From: Bifidobacterium choloepi
Lineage (GTDB): Bacteria; Actinomycetota; Actinomycetes; Actinomycetales; Bifidobacteriaceae
Assembly: GCF_010667615.1 (NCBI RefSeq)
Contig: NZ_VYSG01000003.1
Coordinates: forward strand, 62,001 to 126,000
Direction of reading: 5' to 3'
Length of the DNA: 64,000 bases
Below are positions 46,233-57,986 of this stretch, piece by piece (within the stretch, counting starts at the first letter, position 1; each line of letters starts with the position of its first letter). The notes beneath the pieces are model-generated. The model saw only the letters and a list, made by a program, of their open reading frames with translations, did not search any database and was not told the origin of the DNA. Position numbers and translations under genes: made by a program.

Positions 46233-47678
46233 TTAAATATTTGCTGTAGAAATGTATTTGACTAATTCTGCTTCCCAGTTTTTAGGCATGAAATTTGTCT
46301 CCCGAATTTTGCTTAGATCAAGTGCACTATGTATTGGTCGCGGGCTGATCGGGTCGTTGGCATTGAGGAAATATTCCGAAGTACTGATCGGCTTGACGGC
46401 ATCACCATTGCCATTGGTTGCATCGAAGACCTTGGCAGCAATATCCGCCCAGTTGGCAATGGAACCGGAACCTGTGAGATTGTAAGTACCGTACGGAGCA
46501 TTCGAATCAAGCAGGTGGAAAATGGCACGGGTCATTTCATCAGTAAACGTCAACCGACCAAACTGATCGTCGACGACCGTCACCTGATCCAGATTGTCAT
46601 CAGGATCAGCAACTCGCTTCGACAGGTTCATCATCGTCTTGACAAAATTATGACCATCACCAATAACCCAGCTGGAGCGAAGAATGTAATGTTTCGCCGT
46701 ATTTGCCACAGCAATGTCGCCAGCAGCCTTTGTCTGCCCATAAACTCCCAGCGGCGAGAATTCTTCCGTTTCTTTGTGCTCGTCAACGGTACCATCAAAC
46801 ACATAGTCGGAACTGACATGCACCAGCGTAATATGATGCTCCTGCGCTACACGAGCAAGCAGTGCTGGTCCCTGAGCATTGGCCTTCCAGGCAAGCTTGC
46901 GACCTTCTTCAGTTTCCGCTTTGTCGACAGCGGTGAAGGCACCAGCGTTAATGATTGTGCCGTACAGGCTCCAGTCATACTGTTCATATGCAGCCGGATT
47001 GGAGAAATCGAATTCATCAATATCGGTGAATTCGAAGCCCTTGCGATCATGGTCAGCAACATATTTGCGTATTGCATGGCCAAGCTGGCCATTCGCGCCG
47101 GTAACCAGCGTACGCTTTTGTTCCATTGGCTTAGCATCCTTGAGCATCGGATGATGTAGGTCAGCTTCGCTCAGCTCGCACTGATCCAGCGGAATCGGCC
47201 ACTGAATACCAAGTTCCGGATCGGCCAAATTGACGAATGTGTACGTTTTCTTCTGTTCAAACGACCAGTGGGCGTTCACCAGATAGGTATAAGCAGTGCC
47301 GTCTTCGAGAGCTTGGAAACTGTTACCTACACCGCGTGGTACATAGATTGCGCGCGACGGATCCAGTCGCGTTGTAAATACTTGGCCGAACGTATTGCCG
47401 GGACGCAGATCCACCCATGCTCCAAAAATTTCACCGGTCGCAACCGAAATAAACTTATCCCAAGGCTCGGCGTGGATGCCACGAGTGACGCCCCTCGTCG
47501 CATTGAAGCTGATGTTGTTCTGGACCGGACCAAAATCCGGTAAACCCAATTCCATCATCTTCGCGCGCTGCCAGTTTTCCTTAAACCAGCCACGGTTATC
47601 TCCATACACTGGCAGATCGAAGACCAGCAGCCCGGGGATGTTGGTCTCAGTGACTTTCAGTTCCTTCTCGAATTCCAT
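46233..47678 (-). CDS. rmlCD: RmlC-RmlD fusion: dTDP-4-keto-rhamnose 3,5-epimerase / reductase
   Basis: A 481-aa bifunctional protein giving the last two steps to dTDP-L-rhamnose. The N-terminal cupin RmlC part (about residues 1-185) has GIHAEPWDKFISVATGEIFGAWVDLR and PRGVGNSFQALEDGTAYTYLV. The C-terminal SDR RmlD part (about 195-481) has LVTGANGQLGHAIRKY, HVSSDYVFDG and PLGVYGQTKAAGD (catalytic Tyr and Lys). Such fusions are usual in bifidobacteria. The ATG at 47678 follows AGGAAAACAA; the longer frame has no ribosome site. Confidence 0.94.
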   Translation of the reverse strand: MEFEKELKVTETNIPGLLVFDLPVYGDNRGWFKENWQRAKMMELGLPDFGPVQNNISFNATRGVTRGIHAEPWDKFISVATGEIFGAWVDLRPGNTFGQVFTTRLDPSRAIYVPRGVGNSFQALEDGTAYTYLVNAHWSFEQKKTYTFVNLADPELGIQWPIPLDQCELSEADLHHPMLKDAKPMEQKRTLVTGANGQLGHAIRKYVADHDRKGFEFTDIDEFDFSNPAAYEQYDWSLYGTIINAGAFTAVDKAETEEGRKLAWKANAQGPALLARVAQEHHITLVHVSSDYVFDGTVDEHKETEEFSPLGVYGQTKAAGDIAVANTAKHYILRSSWVIGDGHNFVKTMMNLSKRVADPDDNLDQVTVVDDQFGRLTFTDEMTRAIFHLLDSNAPYGTYNLTGSGSIANWADIAAKVFDATNGNGDAVKPISTSEYFLNANDPISPRPIHSALDLSKIRETNFMPKNWEAELVKYISTANI

Positions 47679-47749
47679 TTGTTTTCCTATTCCGATTAAC
47701 GCCAAACCGACATGCGAAAGCCACCGACTTAGTCGCGGTGGCTTATCGT

Positions 47750-49823
<2,074 letters not shown>

Positions 49824-49825
49824 AA

Positions 49826-51124
49826 TTAAATATTTCCAGTCTGCATTGCTGCAATTGAATTTTTTGCCTTTTTTTCGAAGGTTATTAAATAACAAAAAGC
49901 GAGGGAGAAAATGAATATTGCGTCGGTTTGTACTACTGCAAAGATGAAAACAAAGACGACAAATAAAATAAAATAGCGATCTTGCCAATTACGGCTTTTG
50001 GCGATACCTAAGATTAGGGGGATGATTGCGCATAATCCCAACAAGATCCCACCGTGAATGAGCAGATACAGGATTCCGCTTGTATAGCCCAATCCGGCTC
50101 GGAAAAAGATCATATAATTCGACCAAATGAAATCATCGGAATTCAGGCCATGACCAAAAAATGGATTGTCAAGCCATATTTGTGTCCCGTAAATCAAATC
50201 TGCGAAATGGGTTTTACCTGAATGTGTATCAGAGATCTTCTCATTTATTGCAGAAGTCAAATAAATGACAGCGAAGAAAACAATAATAGTTGCTAAAAAG
50301 AGCCAAAAATATCGAATGACGGTTTTTCGTTTTTGAATTGTATTTTGATATATTTTAGGCAACCAAAGCATCGCTAGGTATATCAGCGAACCGGTAGATA
50401 GAGTTGTCAGCAAAGTAATGGAAACAATGATGCTGCAGAAGCGGTTCTCCTTTTCGCGGATATAAATATTTAACGCCAGAATAATTCCTAAAAAAGCGGC
50501 ATACATAGGGGGTTCAGAAAAGACGCCACAATTCCGCCAGAATAGCGTAGAACCAACGTACATCTGCTGCACATTGTAATAGAGATTGTAGTAAGAGTAG
50601 ATGGTGCCATTATCTGCCCAAAGCATCGGAAGAGTTTTCGATGCCTGCAATCCAGCAAAATTACTGAGGCTCCAGAATACTAGGGAGATAAGTGCAATAA
50701 GAGTACCGAACCAAGTCAAAGAGACAAGTATGCCTCGGCGGACAATGTCATAACCACGACAAATGAATCCTCCAGCCATTAAGGGGAGTGCTACGGTATA
50801 TTGTATCCAAATACCGGAGGAAAAGCTGCCATCACTATGAACGGCTGCCAAGAGAAGCTGAATTACAAGAGTGCAACTAGCAAGTAGGATGACAATTAGT
50901 GTTGTCCTTTGCCAGACATCGCGATGGAGAAGCAAACCCAAAAGGAAATATAATCCACTAGAAATTGCAAGTGCGAAGCAGGATGCGGCGAATTTTCCGT
51001 ATCCCAAAGCATAAACGCTGTTGGCGTTGAATACTATTGCAATAATTAATAAATAATCACATAAAGTAATGATTATTGATAGCGGAAAACCAACTTTTTT
51101 GGTGTTGCTCTTATCTAAAGTCAT
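49826..51124 (-). CDS. wzy: Wzy-type polysaccharide polymerase
   Basis: A 432-aa integral membrane protein with about 10-12 helices. Sequence identity among Wzy proteins is low, so the call rests on topology, locus and the large periplasmic loop (about residues 270-330) followed by GHGLNSDDFIW, a typical O-antigen-ligase/Wzy_C-like segment. It polymerises repeat units outside the membrane. The ATG at 51124 (MTLDKSNTKK) overlaps nothing and has AGGAT upstream; longer frames run into the neighbouring gene. Confidence 0.8.
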   Translation of the reverse strand: MTLDKSNTKKVGFPLSIIITLCDYLLIIAIVFNANSVYALGYGKFAASCFALAISSGLYFLLGLLLHRDVWQRTTLIVILLASCTLVIQLLLAAVHSDGSFSSGIWIQYTVALPLMAGGFICRGYDIVRRGILVSLTWFGTLIALISLVFWSLSNFAGLQASKTLPMLWADNGTIYSYYNLYYNVQQMYVGSTLFWRNCGVFSEPPMYAAFLGIILALNIYIREKENRFCSIIVSITLLTTLSTGSLIYLAMLWLPKIYQNTIQKRKTVIRYFWLFLATIIVFFAVIYLTSAINEKISDTHSGKTHFADLIYGTQIWLDNPFFGHGLNSDDFIWSNYMIFFRAGLGYTSGILYLLIHGGILLGLCAIIPLILGIAKSRNWQDRYFILFVVFVFIFAVVQTDAIFIFSLAFCYLITFEKKAKNSIAAMQTGNI

Positions 51125-51141
51125 GTACAATCCTGACAAGG

Positions 51142-52032
51142 TTATTCCTGGACTGGCTTTATTTTTGCTTTCAGACCGTCTCTGATTCCTTGGCAATATG
51201 CTCGCATCTTTGCCCATTTATTATTTTCAAATAATAAAGAGAGGAGCATGAGTGGCGGTATCTCTATTAATGATTCGAAATGGGTATGATGCCAATATTT
51301 GCGAGCATAGATAATACGGTTTTTTGTTTGGTAATAACACCGTTGCGGAGAATATCCCAGCCTAAACACCGGTTCCCACTGCACCTTACCTTGCCTTCTT
51401 CTGGGCAACTTTATCGGGGTCTTCTCCGACTTTCCTTTTTCATGGATAAGATACGTCTCATTGGTCCGAATTATTTTCTTACCGTGTAAGAGCATTCGCT
51501 CATCGAAATCGAAATCAACATAATCGATGAAAAGGGCTTCATCAAAACCGCCAGCTGCAATTCCATCAGCAATATTCACTAACGATCCGGAAGTAATAGC
51601 CCCGTGATGAGCACCATGCTGGACATTTTCAATAGGGGGTAAATTTTTCCTTCGGTATTCTTCCTGTGTTGTTCGATTACGATCGAGGATATATGGGCAA
51701 ACAATCGCAGTCGAGTCAGAGAGATGCCTCGTGAGAATATCAACCATGCCATCAGATGCTACGCTGTCCTGATCCAAAAATAGAATCTGACTGAATCCCG
51801 ACCGGCGCGAATATTTCAAAAGTGAGTTGAGGGCCGCGGCAATCCCCTTATTGTCGTCTGACCATATCACTTCGGCGGGGTCAAAGTCTGTTAAAAGGCG
51901 TGAAATTTCTTTTGCATTTTTTGACCCGTTATCGAAGACATAGATCTTTGACACTTGAGGTTTAATTGCCTCAAGATTTGCCTTAAGGCGCTTGATTTCC
52001 GGATTGAAGGTTACGATACCAGCGCAAATCAT
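51142..52032 (-). CDS. Family 2 glycosyltransferase, rhamnosyltransferase-like
   Basis: A 296-aa enzyme: CAGIVTFNPEIKRLKANLEAI, VFDNGSKN, DNKGIAAALN, ILFLDQDSVAS (metal site), SGSLVNIADGIAAGGFDEALFIDYVDFDFDERM and RRQGKVQWEPVFRLGYSPQRCYYQTKN. The pattern is close to RgpB/WbbL-type rhamnosyltransferases. Two bases separate its start from the stop of the upstream DUF4422 gene. AT-rich. Confidence 0.88.
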   Translation of the reverse strand: MICAGIVTFNPEIKRLKANLEAIKPQVSKIYVFDNGSKNAKEISRLLTDFDPAEVIWSDDNKGIAAALNSLLKYSRRSGFSQILFLDQDSVASDGMVDILTRHLSDSTAIVCPYILDRNRTTQEEYRRKNLPPIENVQHGAHHGAITSGSLVNIADGIAAGGFDEALFIDYVDFDFDERMLLHGKKIIRTNETYLIHEKGKSEKTPIKLPRRRQGKVQWEPVFRLGYSPQRCYYQTKNRIIYARKYWHHTHFESLIEIPPLMLLSLLFENNKWAKMRAYCQGIRDGLKAKIKPVQE

Positions 52033-52034
52033 AT

Positions 52035-52802
52035 TTAAATCCTATGCTCAATTAGTATTTCTTTTACTTTTCTCTTTATTGCTTCAGCCCACCATGTGTC
52101 GTCATTTTTATATACTGGGTAATATTTGCATTTTAACTTTTTAGCGTCGACCCAGACATTCAACAATCTCTCAGATAGAAAACCGAATAGGCGGCGATTG
52201 TAATCGGAATATTTTTCCACATCTACTTCTGCTTCAACATGGCTTAAAATATCAAAGAGCCACTGCATGTATTCGGAAAATAGGCAAGAGGGCAGAACAA
52301 ACATGTTGTAGCAGCACAAAGCATGCCCTTTCATTACCTTTTCAAATGAGGGAACGAATTCAGGATATAGCTGATCTATGATTCTCTTAGTCAGGGCCAA
52401 ATCCTCGGCGTAATGGTATTCGCAAAATTGTTCTTGCACTGACTGACGTAGAATCCACGGCTCAGGCAGAACGGCATCATACGTTTGAAGGTCCCTTGAC
52501 AATTGTCTGATTGAAACGATGCTCTTCTTTGTCGTGGACGTATAGAAAAACCGGCGGTAGTGCACAAATCCTATATTGTGGTTTTTAATGTTGTAATTTT
52601 TCCAAACCCAATATTGTGCTGTTAACTCGCAGTATTCCTTATTCTTGTCGGAAATATTAGTTCCCACATTATCTTTTAACAATATCTTGGCATTATTTTT
52701 TGAGGCTCCGGCCAAGATGGGAAAATAGCCTTCTTGGGGTTGAACGATAATGTCTCGATGGGCAACAATGAACATTGTCGTTTCTTGCGGAGCCTGAGTC
52801 AT
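52035..52802 (-). CDS. DUF4422 glycosyltransferase-like protein
   Basis: A 255-aa protein with the DUF4422 pattern: IFVAHRD-type start (TTMFIVAHRDIIVQPQEGYFPILAGA), CELTAQYWVWKN, IGFVHYRRFF, DAVLPEPWILRQSVQEQFCEYH and CYNMFVLPSCLFSEYMQWLFDIL. Such proteins occur in capsule loci and are thought to transfer galactofuranose or similar sugars. GAGAGGA precedes the ATG at 52802. First gene of the minus-strand EPS operon. Confidence 0.85.
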   Translation of the reverse strand: MTQAPQETTMFIVAHRDIIVQPQEGYFPILAGASKNNAKILLKDNVGTNISDKNKEYCELTAQYWVWKNYNIKNHNIGFVHYRRFFYTSTTKKSIVSIRQLSRDLQTYDAVLPEPWILRQSVQEQFCEYHYAEDLALTKRIIDQLYPEFVPSFEKVMKGHALCCYNMFVLPSCLFSEYMQWLFDILSHVEAEVDVEKYSDYNRRLFGFLSERLLNVWVDAKKLKCKYYPVYKNDDTWWAEAIKRKVKEILIEHRI

Positions 52803-52923
52803 TACGTTCCTCTCAAATTGCAAATTATAAAGTTGCGTGATCGTCTTCGAAATATTCTAATGCTGATTAAACCAGATTGCCGTCATATTTACTTTTCCTC
52901 TAGGATTCTTTTTCTTCAAAATC

Positions 52924-53190
52924 GTGCGTCTGGGTCATAAACGAAGTACCTTCATATTTTCTTATGGAAATTTTTGTACTACGACCAATATGTATGAATT
53001 ATTGATTCGTCATGGATTTAATTGGTCGATATTCTGTTTGGACTGGCATGGCTTCTTCCATTGGCGATGTCTGACAGCTGTACGGAAATTATCTTTCTTT
53101 GCTGCGATAAATGTCTTGGTGGAATATATTATTAAATATGTAATTGAGCGAAATAAAAGGTTGGAAAAATATGGTCATGGCCTGACCTGA
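52924..53190 (+). pseudogene. Short AT-rich ORF, possible C-terminal remnant of a membrane acyltransferase
   Basis: An 88-aa frame. Its end (IFCLDWHGFFHWRCLTAVRKLSFFAAINVLVEYIIKYVIERNKRLEKY) looks like the last membrane helix and basic tail of an acyltransferase-3 type protein. No start signal is present and the beginning is missing. Probably decayed; the identification is weak. Confidence 0.3.
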
Positions 53191-53281
53191 ATTAATTGCA
53201 AAGAAGATGAGGATGAATGAAAGAAGGCTGTATTATCTTGATACGCTTTCTTTCATTAGTTTTTCCGAAGAAAGAAGTGCC

Positions 53282-54169
53282 ATGAAGGGAATTGTTCTTG
53301 CCGGTGGCTCGGGCACGCGACTGTATCCTTTGACGACGGTCACCTCAAAGCAGTTGCTACCGGTGTATGACAAGCCAATGATTTTTTACCCGCTAAGCGT
53401 GCTAATGATGGCTGGCATTCGCGAAATATTGATTATTTCGACGCCTGCCGATTTGCCTAATTTTAAGCGTTTGCTTGGAGATGGTACGCGTTACGGCTTA
53501 AACCTTTCATATTTGGAACAACCAAATCCTGACGGTCTTGCGCAGGCTTTTATTCTGGGTGAAGATTTTATCGCCGGTGAACCGTGTGCACTGGTGCTTG
53601 GTGACAATATTTTTTATGGTAACGGCTTAGGTTGCTTGCTTCGAAAAGCCGCGACGTCAGGTCGTGGCGCAACTATTTTTGGTTATTACGTTGATGATCC
53701 GGAACGTTATGGCGTAGTGGAATTCGACGAAAATCATAAGGCTGTCAATATTGTTGAAAAACCTAAGAAGCCGGCCTCAAATTATGCGGTAACTGGTCTC
53801 TATTTTTATGATGAGAGAGTCTGCGAATTTGCAAAGCAAGTCAAGCCTTCTCCTCGCGGAGAGTTGGAAATCACCGATCTTAATGAGATGTATCTGAAGG
53901 ACGGGTCTCTTACGGTTCAAACGTTAGGAAGGGGCTACGCCTGGTTGGACACGGGCACGATGGATAGCTTGTTCGAAGCGGGAGAATTTGTGCGCACGAT
54001 TGAACGAGCTCAGGGATTACCCATATCTGTTCTCGAAGAAATTGCGTTTGAAAATGGTTGGATTGATAAAAAATGTCTAGAAGAGGCTGCTGAAAAATAC
54101 GGGAAAAGTCCTTATGGGAAGCATCTTCATGATGTGGCACAAAACCGTTTTTTTATAAACCATAAATAA
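53282..54169 (+). CDS. rmlA: Glucose-1-phosphate thymidylyltransferase
   Basis: Makes dTDP-glucose, the first step of dTDP-rhamnose synthesis. A 295-aa protein: [18 protein letters not shown] (nucleotide loop), [54 protein letters not shown] and [13 protein letters not shown]. The ATG at 53282 begins the conserved MKGIVLAGG. Separated from rmlB and rmlC-D by the polymerase and transferase genes and on the opposite strand. Confidence 0.95.
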   Translation: MKGIVLAGGSGTRLYPLTTVTSKQLLPVYDKPMIFYPLSVLMMAGIREILIISTPADLPNFKRLLGDGTRYGLNLSYLEQPNPDGLAQAFILGEDFIAGEPCALVLGDNIFYGNGLGCLLRKAATSGRGATIFGYYVDDPERYGVVEFDENHKAVNIVEKPKKPASNYAVTGLYFYDERVCEFAKQVKPSPRGELEITDLNEMYLKDGSLTVQTLGRGYAWLDTGTMDSLFEAGEFVRTIERAQGLPISVLEEIAFENGWIDKKCLEEAAEKYGKSPYGKHLHDVAQNRFFINHK

Positions 54170-54251
54170 CTTTTCGAAGATATTCGTATCAGTTTTATAA
54201 TTGTTTAGGATTTCGTGAAACTATTATCTAAGTAGGGAATATGGTGTCGCT

Positions 54252-55709
54252 TTGAAACAGAATAATGCAGACGTAAGTCTTATGAGTTTTTTCCATATGG
54301 TGTATAAGCATATCGTAATTGCTTGTATTACTTTCGCCATTGTCCTAATAGGGACATGCCTCTATACTTTTCTTGTCCCTACTAAGTATTCCGCTACGGT
54401 GAAAATGTTCGCAACGTATAGCGATGTGTCTGGAAATGGTTCAGATAATTACTCAAATTTAAATAATGCGGGCACGTATATTAGCAGTCAGATTAAGTCG
54501 TACCCTTCCTTGGTCACTACGTCCGCCGTTCTTGATCCGGTAATCACCAAGCTCGGACTTGATACGACTGCCTCGGACTTAGCGAAGCAGATCGAGGCGA
54601 CGAATCCTTCCAATACAGCGTTCATTGATATTACTGTTACCGATGAGAATGCGGCTGAATCTGCTGCCATCGCAAATGCGGTAGCTGAATCCCTAAGTAC
54701 TGTTATTCAGCAGTCGCTGTATTCCTCAGGATCGCAATCACCAATTAAGATTACGACGGTTGAATCTGCTCAGATCCCCACGGTTGCCAGTTTCCCGAAT
54801 GTTAAATTGAATATAGCTTTCGGCATTTTTGCGGGAATAGTTTTAGGCGTTCTTGTCGCGCTTTTACGTGATCTTCTTAGCACTAAAATTCAGAATGAAA
54901 ATGAGTTGATCAGCTATATTGACGCTCCGGTGCTTGGTCGTATTCCTGAGAGTGGATTATTACTGGATTCCATGCCTATTGTCATTGAAGAACCGGGTGG
55001 CCCTATTGCTGAAGATTATCGTCGTATTTGTACGAATTTGTCTTTCATCGCACCCGTTTCTGGCACGAATTCTCGCCTTATTGTAATTTCGGCAGTCGGC
55101 ACGAATGAAGGAAAAACAACGACCTCCGTCAATATTGCGGCAGCACTAGCGGAGAGTGGTTCAACGGTTCTGCTAATTGATGCCGATCTTCGTCATCCTT
55201 CGGTTGCTAAAAAGCTTGAGATTGATGGTTCTGCAGGTTTGGCGCATGTTTTGTCGGGACAGGCGGCCGTCAAGGACGTGGTGCAGCGGTATTGGAAGCC
55301 GAATCTGCATATCATGCCGGCTGGGCCAAAACCGCCGAACGCGGCTACGCTGCTCAATTCGCCGATCATGACGGAGCTGCTCAACCATGCGCTGCATCAG
55401 TATGACTATGTCATTGTGGATACGGCTCCGATGATCGTGGCTAATGAAGCGGCCTTATTTGCCAAGCAGGGCGGCGGCTTAGTGTTGATTTCACGTCGCG
55501 GAATGACTTTGAAGAAGCAATTCGTGGAGACGGCAGACGAATTGCGCAATTTAGACGTATCTGTTACGGGTTTTGTGTTTACTTGGGCTAAGGCCGATAA
55601 GAAGGCTTTGGCTGGTAGCAGCTATTACTACTACACGAGCGCTGATGGATCGCACGAGCACCATCATGAGCACCGCAGTTCGAGCAGCAGTCACAAGGTC
55701 GTAGATTAA
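54252..55709 (+). CDS. Wzz-BY-kinase chimera: chain-length regulator and tyrosine kinase
   Basis: A 485-aa protein. Wzz part: TM1 (about residues 18-40), an extracellular coiled region and TM2 (about 185-208). BY-kinase part: Walker A GTNEGKTTTS, Walker A' LLIDADLRHPS, Walker B YDYVIVDTAPM. It ends in a tyrosine cluster SSYYYYTS for autophosphorylation and a His/Ser-rich tail. It controls polymer length and export. The TTG at 54252 has AGGGAA about a dozen bases upstream; an ATG at 54282 is an alternative. The first half is AT-rich, the last about 400 bases return to core composition, marking the cassette edge. Confidence 0.9.
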   Translation: MKQNNADVSLMSFFHMVYKHIVIACITFAIVLIGTCLYTFLVPTKYSATVKMFATYSDVSGNGSDNYSNLNNAGTYISSQIKSYPSLVTTSAVLDPVITKLGLDTTASDLAKQIEATNPSNTAFIDITVTDENAAESAAIANAVAESLSTVIQQSLYSSGSQSPIKITTVESAQIPTVASFPNVKLNIAFGIFAGIVLGVLVALLRDLLSTKIQNENELISYIDAPVLGRIPESGLLLDSMPIVIEEPGGPIAEDYRRICTNLSFIAPVSGTNSRLIVISAVGTNEGKTTTSVNIAAALAESGSTVLLIDADLRHPSVAKKLEIDGSAGLAHVLSGQAAVKDVVQRYWKPNLHIMPAGPKPPNAATLLNSPIMTELLNHALHQYDYVIVDTAPMIVANEAALFAKQGGGLVLISRRGMTLKKQFVETADELRNLDVSVTGFVFTWAKADKKALAGSSYYYYTSADGSHEHHHEHRSSSSSHKVVD

Positions 55710-55808
55710 CGCTCGGTACTCCAAGGCCGTTGAGGCTCGCTTCAACGGCCTTCTTCCATGTGACGTAACAGGTATTTGCAGAATACAAGGTTGGGAAGGT
55801 GCGCAGAT

Positions 55809-57833
55809 ATGGACCCGATGGATCAGTCTGCCAATACGGAACGCAATGAATCGAATAGCGACTGGATCGACGATGTCCAGTGGGCGAAGCCGCGGAAGCA
55901 TCATCACCATCATCATGAGTCGACAAATAGAAGTGGCGACGGCCATGGGCACGACCATCATCGGCCGATGAGCCGGAAGGAGCGGCGCAAGGCGGCCAAG
56001 AAGCGCAACAAGCGCAAGGTCTGGCCTTGGGTGCTCGGCATTGTCATTGTGTTGATCTTGGCGTTGGCTGCCGTAGGCGGATACTTCGGGTTGAAGTTCT
56101 ACAAAGAAGCGCAGGAAGTCAAGGCGCACGAGGAGAAGGCGATCTCGCTGATCGGGAATATCTCGTCGGCGTCTGACCTCGACAACCTTTCCAGCCTGTC
56201 ATCGAAGATTTCTGACGTGCAGAGCGAGACATCACAGGCGAAGGATATTGCGCATGGATCGTTATGGAATTTCATGGCGAAGCTGCTCTGGATCGGTGAC
56301 GATGTCACGACGGTCCAGGGCATGACCGATGCCGTGGACACGATCGCTAATGGGGCCGTACCGCAGTTCATCGACGTCGTCAAGACGCTTGAATCGTCCT
56401 CGCTGACGACGGCGGATGGATCGTTGAACTTGCAACCAATTATCGACAGCCAAGCCAATATGAAGGCCGCCAACTCCGTGCTACAGACGCAGGTCGACGA
56501 ATACAATTCGCTGCCGACGACGCATATCTCGACGGTGACGAAGGCCTACGAAGCTGGACAAACCGAGCTGAACTCGCTGGCGACGACGATTAACCGGTTG
56601 TCGAATACGTTCGCCATGCTGCCGGGGCTGCTGGGCAGCGACGGCCAGCAGGACTACGCCGTCATGGCCGTCACGCAGTCGGAACTTAGGTCGTCGGGCG
56701 GCCTGGTCGGGTCGGTCGGACTGATGACGACTGATGACGGACAGATTACCGTCGGTGACTTCCATTCCAATAGCGATTACATGGCTCAGTACAGCGGATC
56801 TGCCGACCTATCCAACGACGCGGCGAAGGTCTTCAAGGAGACCGGGCCGATGAAGATGTCGTTCGACATCCGCGACATTGCGGCGCTGCCGAATACCGCC
56901 GACGTCGCATCGGCAATGCGGTCCATCTGGAACAAGACGAGCTGGGGTGCCGGCACCACGCTCGACGGCGTGCTAGTGCTGGATCCTGTCTTCCTGCAGG
57001 AACTCATTGGCATCAATGGCAACGTGACGTTGTCCAACGGCACCGTGCTGACCGGCGAGAATACCGCCGAATACCTGCTCAATACTGTCTATGTCGATTA
57101 CGGCAACAACAATGCCGCTCACAATGCCATCTTCGCCGAGACGGCGGAGGCTGCCATTGCCGAGATGTTCGACAACATGAACGTCGCCAAGCTCATCAAG
57201 ACCGGCAATGCGCTGGCCGAGATGGCCGAGCAGCGGCACTTCTCGATGTATTCGTTTAACGAGGACATTGAGCAGAACATCGCGGCCGCCGGATTCACCG
57301 CGACGGTACCGTCGTCGGCTTCGTCGCCGACAATCGGCGTATATCTCAACGAGCAGCAGGGCTCGAAGATGGGCTGGTACCTCGAGCGCAAGGCGACGAT
57401 CACGACGAACTCGTGCGGTTCCGACAACACGACCGCCGGCGCGTCCTACCACGTCGACTATGTGCTGACGAATACGATGACGACCGAGGAAGCCGCGTCG
57501 CTGCCGACGTACATTACCGGCACCACGAAGGGACAGGAAGGATGGCTGCTGGAGAAGACGCTGATCTACGGACCCGTCGACGGCGCGATCTCCGGACTGA
57601 CGATCACCGGCAGTGGCTCCGCGACCACGCCGACGCAGGTCTCGATGGACGGCTCCGAGCCGTATATGTCCACGATCACGCTCAAGCCGGGACAGACGAT
57701 GACGATTTCGTTTGACGTGAGGGTGTCTTCTTCCGCCACTTCCGTGCTGGCGGTGGACCAGACGCCACTCAACTCTACCGAGACCAATGTCACTTACGAA
57801 GGGAAGACGTGCGCGGTGGCGAGCGGGAAGTGA
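55809..57833 (+). CDS. DUF4012 membrane protein of the EPS locus
   Basis: A 674-aa protein with a cytoplasmic N-terminus (about 80 residues) that includes six consecutive His and further His/Asp/Gly pairs, then a basic stretch, one membrane helix (WPWVLGIVIVLILALAAVGGYFGL) and a large extracellular part. The DUF4012 core includes YAVMAVTQSELRSSGGLVGSVGLM, DIAALPNTADVASAMRSIWN and VLVLDPVFLQELIGINGNVTLSNG. DUF4012 proteins accompany actinobacterial EPS clusters; the role is unknown, with attachment or modification of polymer suggested by topology. GGGAAGGTG precedes the ATG at 55809. Confidence 0.85.
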   Translation: MDPMDQSANTERNESNSDWIDDVQWAKPRKHHHHHHESTNRSGDGHGHDHHRPMSRKERRKAAKKRNKRKVWPWVLGIVIVLILALAAVGGYFGLKFYKEAQEVKAHEEKAISLIGNISSASDLDNLSSLSSKISDVQSETSQAKDIAHGSLWNFMAKLLWIGDDVTTVQGMTDAVDTIANGAVPQFIDVVKTLESSSLTTADGSLNLQPIIDSQANMKAANSVLQTQVDEYNSLPTTHISTVTKAYEAGQTELNSLATTINRLSNTFAMLPGLLGSDGQQDYAVMAVTQSELRSSGGLVGSVGLMTTDDGQITVGDFHSNSDYMAQYSGSADLSNDAAKVFKETGPMKMSFDIRDIAALPNTADVASAMRSIWNKTSWGAGTTLDGVLVLDPVFLQELIGINGNVTLSNGTVLTGENTAEYLLNTVYVDYGNNNAAHNAIFAETAEAAIAEMFDNMNVAKLIKTGNALAEMAEQRHFSMYSFNEDIEQNIAAAGFTATVPSSASSPTIGVYLNEQQGSKMGWYLERKATITTNSCGSDNTTAGASYHVDYVLTNTMTTEEAASLPTYITGTTKGQEGWLLEKTLIYGPVDGAISGLTITGSGSATTPTQVSMDGSEPYMSTITLKPGQTMTISFDVRVSSSATSVLAVDQTPLNSTETNVTYEGKTCAVASGK

Positions 57834-57859
57834 AGGGCCTCTAGAGCTTTCTTCCTCCT

Positions 57860-57902
57860 GAGCGTTATAAACCCGAGCTGGCAGCTCGGGTTTATAACGC
57901 TC
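57860..57902. terminator. Terminator after the DUF4012 gene (ACCCGAGCT family)
   Basis: GAGCGTTATAAACCCGAGCTG (57860-57880) pairs perfectly with its complement at 57882-57902. The inner CCCGAGCT/AGCTCGGG core matches the hairpins at 13721, 14983, 21071 and 23127. Confidence 0.85.
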
Positions 57903-57986
57903 AGCATTTATTTGGTATTTGGAACTCCGGTAAAAATTGCGCTGCAGCTTTCCGTTACGATCGCTGGACCTTTACGCTTGATTGTC

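Noticed and set aside
55912-55935. Six-His run as a cloning artefact
   Set aside because: It is in the middle of a natural N-terminus with other His clusters and codon use like the rest of the gene.
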